Below are positions 8,647 through 16,967 of a stretch of DNA of 64,000 bases, piece after piece; within the stretch, counting starts at the first letter, position 1; every line of letters starts with the position of its first letter. The notes below the pieces were generated by a model. It made no database searches. It saw only the letters and a list, made by a program, of their open reading frames with translations, and was not told the DNA's origin. The position numbers and the translations under genes are program-made. Source of the stretch: Stappia stellulata DSM 5886 (GTDB lineage Bacteria; Pseudomonadota; Alphaproteobacteria; Rhizobiales; Stappiaceae); contig NZ_KE384083.1 of assembly GCF_000423705.1 (NCBI RefSeq), forward strand, positions 372,001 through 436,000, read 5' to 3'.

Positions 8647-9310
8647 GGATCGTATACCCGGCGCCGCGCACCGTATGCAGGAGCGGACGGTCGAAGTCCT
8701 TGTCGATCTTCGCACGCAACCGCGAGACATGCACATCGATCACGTTGGTCTGCGGATCGAAATGATACTCCCAGACGTGCTCCAGCAGCATGGTGCGGGT
8801 TACCACCTGACCTGCGTTCTGCATCAGGTACTCCAGCAGCTTGAACTCGCGTGGCTGAAGCGGAATGTCCTGGCCGGAACGCGTCACCGTGTGGGTGAGC
8901 CGGTCGAGCGTCAGATCGCCGACGCTGTAGCTGGTATCAATGTCCTGCTGGCGCGGGCGCCGGCCAAGCGCCTCGACGCGGGCGAGTAGTTCGGAAAACG
9001 CATAAGGTTTGGGGAGGTAGTCATCGCCGCCGGCCCGCAACCCTGTCACCCGGTCGTCAACCTGGCCGAGGGCGGAAAGCACCAGGACCGGCGTATGGTT
9101 TCCCTCGGCGCGCAGGCCCGAGATCATCGACAGGCCGTCGCGACGCGGCAGCATCCGGTCGACGACCAGAACATCATAGGGGGCCGAGACTGCCAACTCG
9201 TAGCCGGCCTCGCCGTCGGGCGCATGATCGACCACATGCCCGGTCTCGCGCAGCGCCTTGACCAGGTAATTGGCAGCTTCTTTGTCGTCCTCGACAATCA
9301 GGATACGCAT
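8630..9310 (-). CDS. OmpR/PhoB-family response regulator
   Basis: 226 residues from ATG 9310, which has GAAGAAG directly upstream; an in-frame start at 9346 would add 12 residues. Receiver domain (1-120) with acidic pair 'VEDD', phosphoacceptor Asp51 in 'DVLVVDRMLP', and Lys in 'PKPYAF'. C-terminal winged helix (about 125-220) with 'PLQPREFKLLEYLMQNAGQVVTR' and 'VDVHVSRLRAKI'-like recognition region. The downstream kinase gene overlaps it by 17 bases. Downstream of degP in the same orientation, so it probably controls envelope-stress genes together with its kinase; targets are not visible. Confidence 0.9.
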   Translation of the reverse strand: MRILIVEDDKEAANYLVKALRETGHVVDHAPDGEAGYELAVSAPYDVLVVDRMLPRRDGLSMISGLRAEGNHTPVLVLSALGQVDDRVTGLRAGGDDYLPKPYAFSELLARVEALGRRPRQQDIDTSYSVGDLTLDRLTHTVTRSGQDIPLQPREFKLLEYLMQNAGQVVTRTMLLEHVWEYHFDPQTNVIDVHVSRLRAKIDKDFDRPLLHTVRGAGYTIRDTAR

Positions 9311-9392
9311 GGCTTCTTCACATCGCGTTTCAGGCAGGATCTGCATAACACTCTCCCGGGTGGCGGTCTAATCGTGCAGCCCCGAACGCCGA

Positions 9393-9422
9393 AGCCCCGA
9401 ACCGTTTCACCGGTCCGGGGCT
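9393..9422 (-). terminator. Stem-loop between degP and the response regulator
   Basis: AGCCCCGAACCG at 9393-9404 and CGGTCCGGGGCT at 9411-9422 pair over 12 positions with one mismatch around a 6-base loop (TTTCAC). It lies 53 bases behind the degP stop on the minus strand. No T-run follows, so it may be a partial terminator or processing site separating degP from the two-component genes. Confidence 0.45.
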
Positions 9423-9474
9423 CGGTCTGGCAAGGCGCCGCACGGCGCCCGCATTCTGCGTCGAGCGGACGGCG

Positions 9475-10995
9475 TCAGCCGCGGGCGACCGGAACCGCCA
9501 CGAAGCGCGTGGCATTTTCCCGTTTCACCCGCATCAGGACAGCCTTGCGACCACCTTCACTGGCACCAAGCATCGCACTGGCGACATCGCCCGGCTGGTC
9601 GACCTGCGTGCCGCCGACTTCAAGGATGACGTCGCCACGCTCCAGCCCCTTTTCGCCGGCGGTGCTGTCGGGTGCGAGATCCGTGATCACGACGCCGCGC
9701 TCTCCGGCGCCGGCGTCACGCGCCGCCGCGAGTTCCAGGCCAAGACTGTCGACGAATGCCGTCGCCTCGCCAGTCGGCTCGACCGCCGCCGCCGCGCTCG
9801 CACTTTCCTGCAGGCGACCGAGCGTCACGGTCACGGTCTGCTCCTCGCCATCGCGCCAGATGCCGAGATCGACTGCGGTCTCCGGCGGATAGGAGGCGAT
9901 CTTTCGGGCCAGTTCGCGCGGTCCGTCGATGCTCTCGCCGTCGACCGTCAGGATGGTGTCGCCGGATTCGATCCCGGCCTTCAGCGCCGGGCTTTCGCCC
10001 TGGGCTTCCGCAACGATCGCGCCCTTTGCCTCGTCCAGGCCAAGGCTTTCCGCGATGTCGGCGGAGACCGGCTGGATCTGGACGCCAAGCCAGCCGCGCA
10101 CGACCGTGCCATCGTCCTTCAGATCGGCGATGATGTCGGTCGCCGTGGAGGCGGGAATGGCGAAGGCAATGCCGACGTTGCCGCCGGAGGGCGAAAAGAT
10201 CGCGGCGTTCACGCCGATCACCTGTCCCTTGGTGTTAAAGGCGGGACCGCCGGAGTTGCCGCGGTTCACCGGTGCGTCGATCTGGATGAAATCGTCGTAA
10301 GGACCGGCGCCGATGTCACGACCGCGCGCCGAGACGATGCCCGCCGTCACCGATCCGCCAAGACCGAAGGGATTGCCCACGGCGACGACCCATTCGCCAA
10401 CCATCGGAGCCTCGTCGGCGAACTCGACATAGGTGAACTCCGTATCCGCATCGACCTTCAGAAGCGCCAGATCGGTGCGCTCATCGGTGCCGATCAGTCG
10501 GGCTTCGTATTCAAGGCCGTCATCGCCCACCACCATGAATTCCGTACCGCCGGCAACCACATGCTCGTTGGTGACGAGATAGCCGTCCTCGGAGATGAAG
10601 AAGCCGGAGCCCTGGCTGGACCCGCGCCGCTGCGGCTGGTTGCCTTCCGCACCCGGCTGACCGCGGAACTGTCGGAAGAAGCGCTGCAGCGGGTGATCGC
10701 GGGGAAGGTCCTCGAAACCGGGAATGCCCTGCCCGCGCGAGGACATCATGCGCGGCGCACGGTCGGAGGTAACGCGCACGCTGACGACCGCCGGCTTCAC
10801 GCCTGCGACGACGGCGGCAAAGCTCTGGGGAGCGGCGGACTCGACCCGGACGGGATCGGCGAGGGCGAACTGGCCGGGAATCACGGTTTGCGCCGTCATG
10901 CCGCCGGCAAGGCCAAGCGCCAGCGCGCCGACGACCAGGCTCTTGCGGCCACGGGGCAGACGGTTGATGGCTGAGGGATACATCTTGGTCGACAT
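9475..10995 (-). CDS. degP: Do-family periplasmic serine endopeptidase/chaperone
   Basis: 506 residues from ATG 10995, preceded by GGAG; an upstream in-frame start at 11025 is less likely. An N-terminal signal region ('RGRKSLVVGALALGLAGGM') leads to a trypsin-like protease with the His-Asp-Ser triad in 'LVTNEHVVAG', 'ERTDLALLK' and 'NRGNSGGPAFN', then two PDZ domains (about 300-390 and 410-500) with 'GWLGVQIQPV' and 'GLERGDVILEVGG'. Like other HtrA/Do proteins it should degrade or hold misfolded periplasmic proteins and assemble into cages through its PDZ domains. Between catalytic His and signal peptide is a Q-loop rich in Gly/Pro/Arg ('GQPGAEGNQPQRRG'). It heads the degP - regulator - kinase - glnE block. 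Confidence 0.95.
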   Translation of the reverse strand: MSTKMYPSAINRLPRGRKSLVVGALALGLAGGMTAQTVIPGQFALADPVRVESAAPQSFAAVVAGVKPAVVSVRVTSDRAPRMMSSRGQGIPGFEDLPRDHPLQRFFRQFRGQPGAEGNQPQRRGSSQGSGFFISEDGYLVTNEHVVAGGTEFMVVGDDGLEYEARLIGTDERTDLALLKVDADTEFTYVEFADEAPMVGEWVVAVGNPFGLGGSVTAGIVSARGRDIGAGPYDDFIQIDAPVNRGNSGGPAFNTKGQVIGVNAAIFSPSGGNVGIAFAIPASTATDIIADLKDDGTVVRGWLGVQIQPVSADIAESLGLDEAKGAIVAEAQGESPALKAGIESGDTILTVDGESIDGPRELARKIASYPPETAVDLGIWRDGEEQTVTVTLGRLQESASAAAAVEPTGEATAFVDSLGLELAAARDAGAGERGVVITDLAPDSTAGEKGLERGDVILEVGGTQVDQPGDVASAMLGASEGGRKAVLMRVKRENATRFVAVPVARG

Positions 10996-11169
10996 AGGGG
11001 TTCTCCACGTCTTGGTCAGGATCACGAGGCCGGGCCGGCCTTACGGGGATGTGTCGGCCCGGCTGTCCGTTCTGATATGGAGCATGTCGCCTTACAGCCG
11101 CCTGTCGGGGCGATTAAGCTTTGGTAATGTTTGACGATTGCGAACAAACAAGTCGATGTCCGCGGGTGA

Positions 11170-12414
11170 TCACTCCGTCCCGTCGGAACTCTGGCGCGTG
11201 ATCACCGCCGCGCCGGCCTCCAGCGTGCGGTGGACCGGGCATTTGTCCGCGATCTCCAAAAGGCGGGCCCGGGTGTCGTCGTCGATGTCGCCGGAAAGAT
11301 GCACAATCCGTTCGAAACGATCGATCTTGCCGCCGCGAGCCCGGACGTCCCCGGAGCAACCGGCACAGTCCTCGGCATGAACCTTGGCGTGATGCACCGT
11401 TGTGCCGATCCGCGCCAGGTCGATACCCTTGTGTTCCGCATACATGCGCAAGGTCATCACCGTGCAGGCGCCGAGCGCGGCGGCGAGAAAATCATAGGGC
11501 GAAGGTCCGGAATCCAGACCGCCGACCTTTTCGGGCTCATCGACAAGCAACCGGTGCGCCCCGACCCGCGCAATGGACTGGAACTTTCCCAGCCCCGTTT
11601 CGGTGATCACCACGGCGTCCGCCTCGGGGTCGCTTTCGTCTTTCACCGCGGCCCCGAGGTAGCGGCTGGCCCAGGCGGCAATCACATCCGCCGCATAGGC
11701 GGCGTCCTGCGGGTCGCTCAACAGATGGTCCGCCGTGTCGAGCGACACGAAACTCTTGGGATGCTTGGCGGCGACGAAAAGCGCCGTCGCATTGTCGATG
11801 CCGACCGTCTCGTCGCGCGGTGCATGAAGCACCAGCAGCGCCTTGCCGAGATGCGCCACGCGCTCGCGCACGGCCTGTTCTGAGATATCGTCGAGAAACT
11901 GGCGCTCGATGGTGAAGGTCCGACCGGCGAGCGACACATCGGCCTCGCCTTCACGCCGGATGGTCTCGAGGTCCGCATGGAAATTGCGGACGACATGATC
12001 CGCATCCGCCGGCGCGCCGATGGTGGCAACGGCCAAGGCTTCGGGGATCTCCCGGGCGACCGCAAGCACCGCCGCCCCGCCGAGGGAATGGCCGATCAAC
12101 AGGCCCGGAGCCTCGTAGTGGGTCCGCAGGAAGTCGGCGGCTGCAAGCAGGTCGGCGACGTTGGACGAGAAATTGGTGGAAGCGAAATCTCCGCCCGATC
12201 CGCCGAGGCCGGTGAAGTCGAAGCGAAGGACGCCGATGCCCGACGCCGTCAGCGCTTGCGCGATACGCCGTGCCGCGATCACGTCCTTGGAGCAGGTGAA
12301 GCAATGCGCAAACAGCGCATAGGCACGCACCGGACCTTCCGGAAGGTCGAGGCGCGCGGCGAGTTCGGCACCCGCATGTCCGGCAAAGGTCAGTCGAATC
12401 GGCTTGGCAGTCAT
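11170..12414 (-). CDS. Bifunctional alpha/beta hydrolase - OsmC fusion protein
   Basis: 414 residues. The N-terminal ~250 residues are an alpha/beta hydrolase with oxyanion 'AHCFTCSKD', 'FDFTGLGGSGGDF', nucleophile elbow 'IGHSLGGAA', Asp in 'HAPRDETVGI' and His in 'TADHLLSD'. The C-terminal ~150 residues are an OsmC/Ohr peroxiredoxin-like domain with the two reactive cysteines in 'LGACTVMTLRMYA' and 'ADKCPVHRTL'. OsmC proteins reduce organic hydroperoxides with dihydrolipoyl reductant; the hydrolase may release an ester-linked substrate for it, but the combined reaction is not established. The fusion is a recognised two-domain family in Proteobacteria. It is transcribed alone, upstream of degP, with 174 bases between the two. 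Confidence 0.9.
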   Translation of the reverse strand: MTAKPIRLTFAGHAGAELAARLDLPEGPVRAYALFAHCFTCSKDVIAARRIAQALTASGIGVLRFDFTGLGGSGGDFASTNFSSNVADLLAAADFLRTHYEAPGLLIGHSLGGAAVLAVAREIPEALAVATIGAPADADHVVRNFHADLETIRREGEADVSLAGRTFTIERQFLDDISEQAVRERVAHLGKALLVLHAPRDETVGIDNATALFVAAKHPKSFVSLDTADHLLSDPQDAAYAADVIAAWASRYLGAAVKDESDPEADAVVITETGLGKFQSIARVGAHRLLVDEPEKVGGLDSGPSPYDFLAAALGACTVMTLRMYAEHKGIDLARIGTTVHHAKVHAEDCAGCSGDVRARGGKIDRFERIVHLSGDIDDDTRARLLEIADKCPVHRTLEAGAAVITRQSSDGTE

Positions 12415-12601
12415 TCACGCGTCCCCCGTCAGGAATTACGGCCCACGCCCGAATGCAGAGCCAGCCCCGCTCAAGGTGGGTCCGAGGCGGAGCGATATCG
12501 AGAGTGGCAAGCCCGCAGACCGGATCACGAAAACGCGACCCGTCGGGGCATGCCGCCAGATCAAGTCGGAAAAGAATGCCGGCAAAGCGGCGGAACGGCG
12601 C

Positions 12602-13090
12602 TCAGCGTCCGTCGCCCCCTTCCGCAAGAATGCGGTCGAGTTCCGCCTGCTCCGTGTCGCTCAGCGTCGTGGTCCGCGCCGTCGCCAGCGTGCGCGTGCG
12701 TCGACGCGCCGCCACAAAGAGCGTGGCCCCACCGACCAGCAGCGCCAGAGGCGCCACCGCCCACAACAGCAAGGTGTTCCAGGAAAACCGAGGCTTGAGC
12801 AGGACGAACTCGCCGTAGCGGGCGACCAGGTAGTCGATCACCTCGCCATTGGTGTCGCCGGCGACGAGCCTTTCGCGCACAAGCACGCGAAGATCCTTTG
12901 CAAGCGGGGCGTCGCTGTCGTCGATCGACTGGTTCTGGCACACCATGCAGCGCAGGTTCGCGGAGAGGTCGCGGGCACGCTGCTCCAGCGCCGGGTCTTC
13001 CAGGATTTCGTCCGGCGCAACCGCCCCGGCCGGCAGCGCGGCCACGGCCAGGACCAATGCCGCGAGGATTGCAAGAACTGCATTGCGCAT
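12602..13090 (-). CDS. ccmH: Cytochrome c maturation protein CcmH
   Basis: 162 residues from ATG 13090, preceded by GGAGAG; a longer frame from 13186 is only the shadow of ccmF. An N-terminal signal segment, the redox motif CxxC in 'LRCMVCQNQS' (Cys48 and Cys51), and a C-terminal membrane anchor ('LLLWAVAPLALLVGG'). CcmH is a periplasm-facing thiol reductase/ligase component that keeps the apocytochrome CxxCH motif reduced and works with CcmF and CcmI in haem attachment. It is 10 bases behind ccmF, the last gene of a ccmI-ccmE-ccmF-ccmH block. Confidence 0.95.
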   Translation of the reverse strand: MRNAVLAILAALVLAVAALPAGAVAPDEILEDPALEQRARDLSANLRCMVCQNQSIDDSDAPLAKDLRVLVRERLVAGDTNGEVIDYLVARYGEFVLLKPRFSWNTLLLWAVAPLALLVGGATLFVAARRRTRTLATARTTTLSDTEQAELDRILAEGGDGR

Positions 13091-13100
13091 TGGCACTCTC

Positions 13101-15077
13101 CTATTCCGCCGGAATCGCGCGCACCCGGGCCGGGCGCGGCGCGCCAACCCGCAGCCGGCGGTCGAACAGCGACAACACGGCCCCAAAGCCCATGATCAGG
13201 CAACCGAACCAGATCAGCGTGACAAAGGGCTTGTGATAGAGCCGGATGTCGGCGCCGCCGTCGCTGTGGACTTCGCCGATGGACACATAGATCTGCGACA
13301 GGCCGAAGGTGACGATACCGGCCTCGGTCGTCGGCATCCGGCGCGCGGTATAAAGCCGCTTGGCCGGGTCCGCTTCCGCCACCTTCACGCCGCCCTTGAA
13401 GATATCGAAGTGGCCGACGTCGTCGATGTAATTGGGGCCGGTCCGTCGCACCAGACCGCCAAAGGCAAGCTCGTAATCGGCGATGGTGACGGTCTCGTTC
13501 GGGCGGATGGTGAGTACCTTCTCTACCTGGAAGGCTTCCACGGCGACAATGCCGAGCATCACCACACCGATGCCGATGTGTCCGAATGCAGCCCCCCAGG
13601 CGGAGGACGGAAGACCGACCAGCCGGCGCAGGCCCGTCGAGACGCCGACATGCCCAAAGCGTGCCCGCGACAGGATCTCGGCGACGGCGCCGGCGATCAC
13701 CCAGACCCCGACGCCGATGCCGAGCGCCGCGAGAATCTGCTGCGGCCCCTGGAACCAGACGACCAGAAGCGTCGCAAGCAGCGTCAGGCCAAATGCCATG
13801 TAGAGACGCTGGCTCACCGCATAGATATCGCCGCGCTTCCACGCCAGAAGCGGACCGAAGGGCATCGCCAGCAGCAGCGGGATCATCAGCGGTCCGAAGG
13901 TCATGTTGAAGAACGGCGGACCGACGGAAATCTTCTCGCCCGTGACCGCCTCCAGCGCCAGCGGATAGAGCGTGCCGACGAAGACCGCCGCGGCCGAGAC
14001 CGTCAGCAGCAGGTTGTTGAGAACGAGCGCGCCCTCCCGGCTGACCGGCGCGAACAGGCCGCCCTGCTTGAGAAGCGGTGCGCGCCAGGCGTAGAGCGCC
14101 AGCGACCCGCCGATGAAGACGACCAGAATGCCGAGGATGAACGTGCCGCGCGCCGGATCGGTGGCGAAGGCATGCACGCTCGTCAGCACGCCCGAGCGCA
14201 CCAGGAATGTGCCGAGCAGCGAAAGCGAGAAGGTCAGGATCGCAAGCAGGACCGTCCAGACCTTCAAGGCGCCGCGCTTTTCCATGACGATGGCGGAATG
14301 CAGCAGCGCCGTGCCGGCAAGCCACGGCATGAAGGAGGCGTTCTCGACCGGATCCCAGAACCAGTATCCGCCCCAGCCAAGCTCGTAATAGGCCCAATAG
14401 GATCCCATGGCGATGCCGAGCGTCAGGAACAGCCAGGCAAGCAGGGTCCAGGGCCGGACCCAGCGGGCCCAGGCGGCGTCGACGCGCCCGAGGATCAGCG
14501 CCGCGATGGCGAAGGAGAAGGTGATGGAGAACCCGACATAGCCGACATAAAGCAGCGGCGGATGGATCGCCAGGCCGATGTCCTGAAGGATCGGGTTGAG
14601 ATCCTGCCCCTCCATCGGCGGCGGCGTGACGCGAATGAACGGGTTGGACGTCGCCAGCATGAACAGCAGAAAGGCCGCCGTCACCCAGCCCTGCACGCCA
14701 AGCGTGGCCGCCTTGAGCTCAGGCGGAATGTTGCGGCCGAGGGCGGCAACGAGCGCGCCGAAAAGCACAAGGATCAAAACCCAGAGCAGAAGGGAGCCTT
14801 CGTGGTTGCCCCAAACGCCGGTGATCTTGAACAGGTCGGGTTTCGCCGAATGCGAATTCTGCACGACGTTCAGCACCGAGAAGTCGGACGTGACGTAGGC
14901 CATCATCAGTGCGGCGAATGACACGCCGACGAGCAGGAACATCATTGCGGACACGGGCGGCGCAACGGCCATCAGGCGCTGATCGTGCCGCAGCGCCCCC
15001 CAAATCGGAACAACCGACTGGATCAGGGAGAGGACGAACGCAAGGATCAATGCGAAATGTCCGATTTCAACAATCAT
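13101..15077 (-). CDS. ccmF: Cytochrome c haem lyase subunit CcmF
   Basis: 658 residues, normal for CcmF, with about 14-15 hydrophobic segments. The haem-handling WWD domain is clear ('GWGGYWFWDPVENASFMPWL'), and conserved histidines appear in 'WGNHEGSLLLW', 'IHPPLLYVGYVG' and 'LLHSAIVMEKRG'. CcmF accepts haem from holo-CcmE and attaches it covalently to apocytochrome c with CcmH and CcmI. The start ATG 15077 has AAGGA about 10 bases upstream. There is a 164-base gap to ccmE that holds no gene. Confidence 0.97.
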   Translation of the reverse strand: MIVEIGHFALILAFVLSLIQSVVPIWGALRHDQRLMAVAPPVSAMMFLLVGVSFAALMMAYVTSDFSVLNVVQNSHSAKPDLFKITGVWGNHEGSLLLWVLILVLFGALVAALGRNIPPELKAATLGVQGWVTAAFLLFMLATSNPFIRVTPPPMEGQDLNPILQDIGLAIHPPLLYVGYVGFSITFSFAIAALILGRVDAAWARWVRPWTLLAWLFLTLGIAMGSYWAYYELGWGGYWFWDPVENASFMPWLAGTALLHSAIVMEKRGALKVWTVLLAILTFSLSLLGTFLVRSGVLTSVHAFATDPARGTFILGILVVFIGGSLALYAWRAPLLKQGGLFAPVSREGALVLNNLLLTVSAAAVFVGTLYPLALEAVTGEKISVGPPFFNMTFGPLMIPLLLAMPFGPLLAWKRGDIYAVSQRLYMAFGLTLLATLLVVWFQGPQQILAALGIGVGVWVIAGAVAEILSRARFGHVGVSTGLRRLVGLPSSAWGAAFGHIGIGVVMLGIVAVEAFQVEKVLTIRPNETVTIADYELAFGGLVRRTGPNYIDDVGHFDIFKGGVKVAEADPAKRLYTARRMPTTEAGIVTFGLSQIYVSIGEVHSDGGADIRLYHKPFVTLIWFGCLIMGFGAVLSLFDRRLRVGAPRPARVRAIPAE

Positions 15078-15241
15078 TCCCGGGCATCCTTCCAGCTAAT
15101 CGGGCTTCCGGCTTCCACGCACCCGCTTTCGACGGCACTTCCAAGGGTACGGGCTGCCCCAGGCGGAACGTCAACCTCTTTTCGCATCGCCACGCTGGCG
15201 CAGCCTCCGATGCAGGTCAAATCACACGCATGACAGCGGGC

Positions 15242-15679
15242 CTATTGTTCGCCCTGCCAAACGCCCTTGCCCTTGAGGGCGTCGGCGACTTCCTTGGGCA
15301 TGTAGTTCTCGTCGTGCTTGGCCAGAACATTGTCGGCGCGAAAGACCCCGTCGGGTGCAATCACGCCCTCGGTGACCACGCCCTGCCCTTCTCGAAAAAG
15401 GTCCGGCAACAGTCCGACATAGACAACATCGACCGTTTCCACGGTGTCGGTGACCTTGAAGCGAACCTGTGCATTCTCGCCGCGCTGCACGCTTCCGTCG
15501 GCGACGAGCCCGCCAAGGCGGATCCGCTGGCCGTCCGGAAGACCGCCGGCCACGATGTCGCTCGGGCTCTGGAAGAAGACGATCCTGTCGTTCAGGGCGA
15601 AAAGGATCAGGCCGACCGCAACGGCAAGCACACTGCCGGCCGCGGCGATCATGGTAAGACGTCTTTGTTTGCGCGTCAT
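15242..15679 (-). CDS. ccmE: Cytochrome c maturation haem chaperone CcmE
   Basis: 145 residues. Short basic N-terminus, one membrane anchor ('[18 protein letters not shown]'), then the OB-fold beta-barrel, with the covalent haem-binding histidine and the partner tyrosine in 'AKHDENYMP' (His122, Tyr126). CcmE binds haem delivered by CcmC and the CcmAB release machine and passes it to CcmF. Those upstream partners (ccmABCD, ccmG) are not in this window. It lies 52 bases behind ccmI. Confidence 0.96.
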   Translation of the reverse strand: MTRKQRRLTMIAAAGSVLAVAVGLILFALNDRIVFFQSPSDIVAGGLPDGQRIRLGGLVADGSVQRGENAQVRFKVTDTVETVDVVYVGLLPDLFREGQGVVTEGVIAPDGVFRADNVLAKHDENYMPKEVADALKGKGVWQGEQ

Positions 15680-15731
15680 GTCAGTCCCGGTGCGATCCCA
15701 TCAACGACGCCCCCGCGCCCCGTTTCGAAAC

Positions 15732-16895
15732 TCAAGACCCGCCACCAAGGTCGCGTGCCAGGGATTTTACCTGCGCAACCGCTGCCGGATCGCTCTTCAG
15801 GGCCTCTTCGGCCCGTGTCGCCGTATCGCGCAGCCGGTCGGCATCGCCCAGCACCGCGACGGCGCGCATCAGCCGCAACCATTCATCAGCCGTGCCGCCC
15901 TCCTCCGACAGACGCGTGTCGAGCCGGTCAACCATCCCGCGGATCATTTCGGAGCGATCCTCCGCGTTCATCTGCGCGGCCGCGGCGATCTCGTCCTGGC
16001 TCGGTCCCGGCGCGGCGGCAACCGGTGGCGGCGCCTCGACCCCGAGTTTGGCAAGCTCGACCCGCACCGCCTCGGCCCAGGCCTCGCCGCCCTGCGCATC
16101 GTCCAGCAACGCGGTCCACGCGGCAACCGCGTCTTCCTTGCGGTTTTCCTGGGTCAGGGCAAGTGCCAGGAAAAAGCGTGGCTTGATCGCGCTTGGGTCC
16201 AGCGCCACGGCGCGCTCGAAGGCTTCGCGGGCATCCACGCCGACGATGCCGTTGTTGGCGATCACCAGTGCTTCACCGCGATCGGTTTCCCGGCGCACGG
16301 TCGATCCCAGGATCCGAATGGCAGCTGCATAGGCAGCAGCAGCGTCCGCGGCGCGGCCAAGCCGCATGTAGGCCGGCGCGATGACATCCCATCCGCGACC
16401 GTCGGACGGTTCTTCGGCGAGACGCTGCTCGACCCGCGCCACCAGATCCGGAAGAGAACGGTTGAGAACGGGCGCCTCGAGACGCGCGACAAGCGGCTGG
16501 TCCGGCAAATCCGGCGAGCCGATGGAGGTATAGAGCCCGATTGCGCCAAGCGGAACCGCGATCACGGCCAGGATCTGCGCAAAGCGCAATCCGGCGCGCG
16601 ACGAGGTGCGCGCAGCGGCGCCGCCTTCCTTCGCTTCGCCGACGTCGGCCTCTGCGGTATCCGCGGCAATCAGCCGGCGGGCGATTTCCGTGCGCGCGGC
16701 TTCCGCCGCTTCCTCGGAGATCAGTCCGCGATCGAGATCACGGTCAACTTCGCCAAGCTGGGCCTTGTAAACCTCGACATCGTAAGCGCCGGACTCACGC
16801 TGGCCCCGACCGGAACGCGTCAGGGGAACCAGCACCGAAAGGGCAGCTGCAACCGCCAGAACGGAGAATACAATCCAAATCATCATGACGAGCAT
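15732..16895 (-). CDS. ccmI: Cytochrome c maturation protein CcmI (apocytochrome chaperone)
   Basis: 387 residues from ATG 16895; two adjacent ATGs at 16886 and 16883 (giving MIWIVF...) are equally plausible and no ribosome binding site decides between them. An N-terminal membrane segment ('WIVFSVLAVAAALSVLVPL'), a cytoplasmic loop with 'VYKAQLGEVDRDLDRGLI' that is diagnostic for CcmI, a second membrane segment ('RFAQILAVIAVPLGAIGLYTSIG'), and a periplasmic TPR-rich domain with 'GRGWDVIAPAYMRLGR' and 'PRFFLALALTQENRKEDAVAAW'. The TPR part binds the C-terminus of apocytochrome c and delivers it to CcmF/CcmH. First gene of the ccm block. Confidence 0.94.
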   Translation of the reverse strand: MLVMMIWIVFSVLAVAAALSVLVPLTRSGRGQRESGAYDVEVYKAQLGEVDRDLDRGLISEEAAEAARTEIARRLIAADTAEADVGEAKEGGAAARTSSRAGLRFAQILAVIAVPLGAIGLYTSIGSPDLPDQPLVARLEAPVLNRSLPDLVARVEQRLAEEPSDGRGWDVIAPAYMRLGRAADAAAAYAAAIRILGSTVRRETDRGEALVIANNGIVGVDAREAFERAVALDPSAIKPRFFLALALTQENRKEDAVAAWTALLDDAQGGEAWAEAVRVELAKLGVEAPPPVAAAPGPSQDEIAAAAQMNAEDRSEMIRGMVDRLDTRLSEEGGTADEWLRLMRAVAVLGDADRLRDTATRAEEALKSDPAAVAQVKSLARDLGGGS

Positions 16896-16967
16896 ATAGA
16901 CCGCGACTTGCGGCTTTCCGCAAGCAAAACCGGACTGTGACAGGGCGTCGCGGGCAAGTGTCGCAGG

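Noticed and set aside
12849-14921. 690-codon plus-strand frame opposite ccmF
   Set aside because: Antisense to an unmistakable CcmF; composition is typical of shadow frames.
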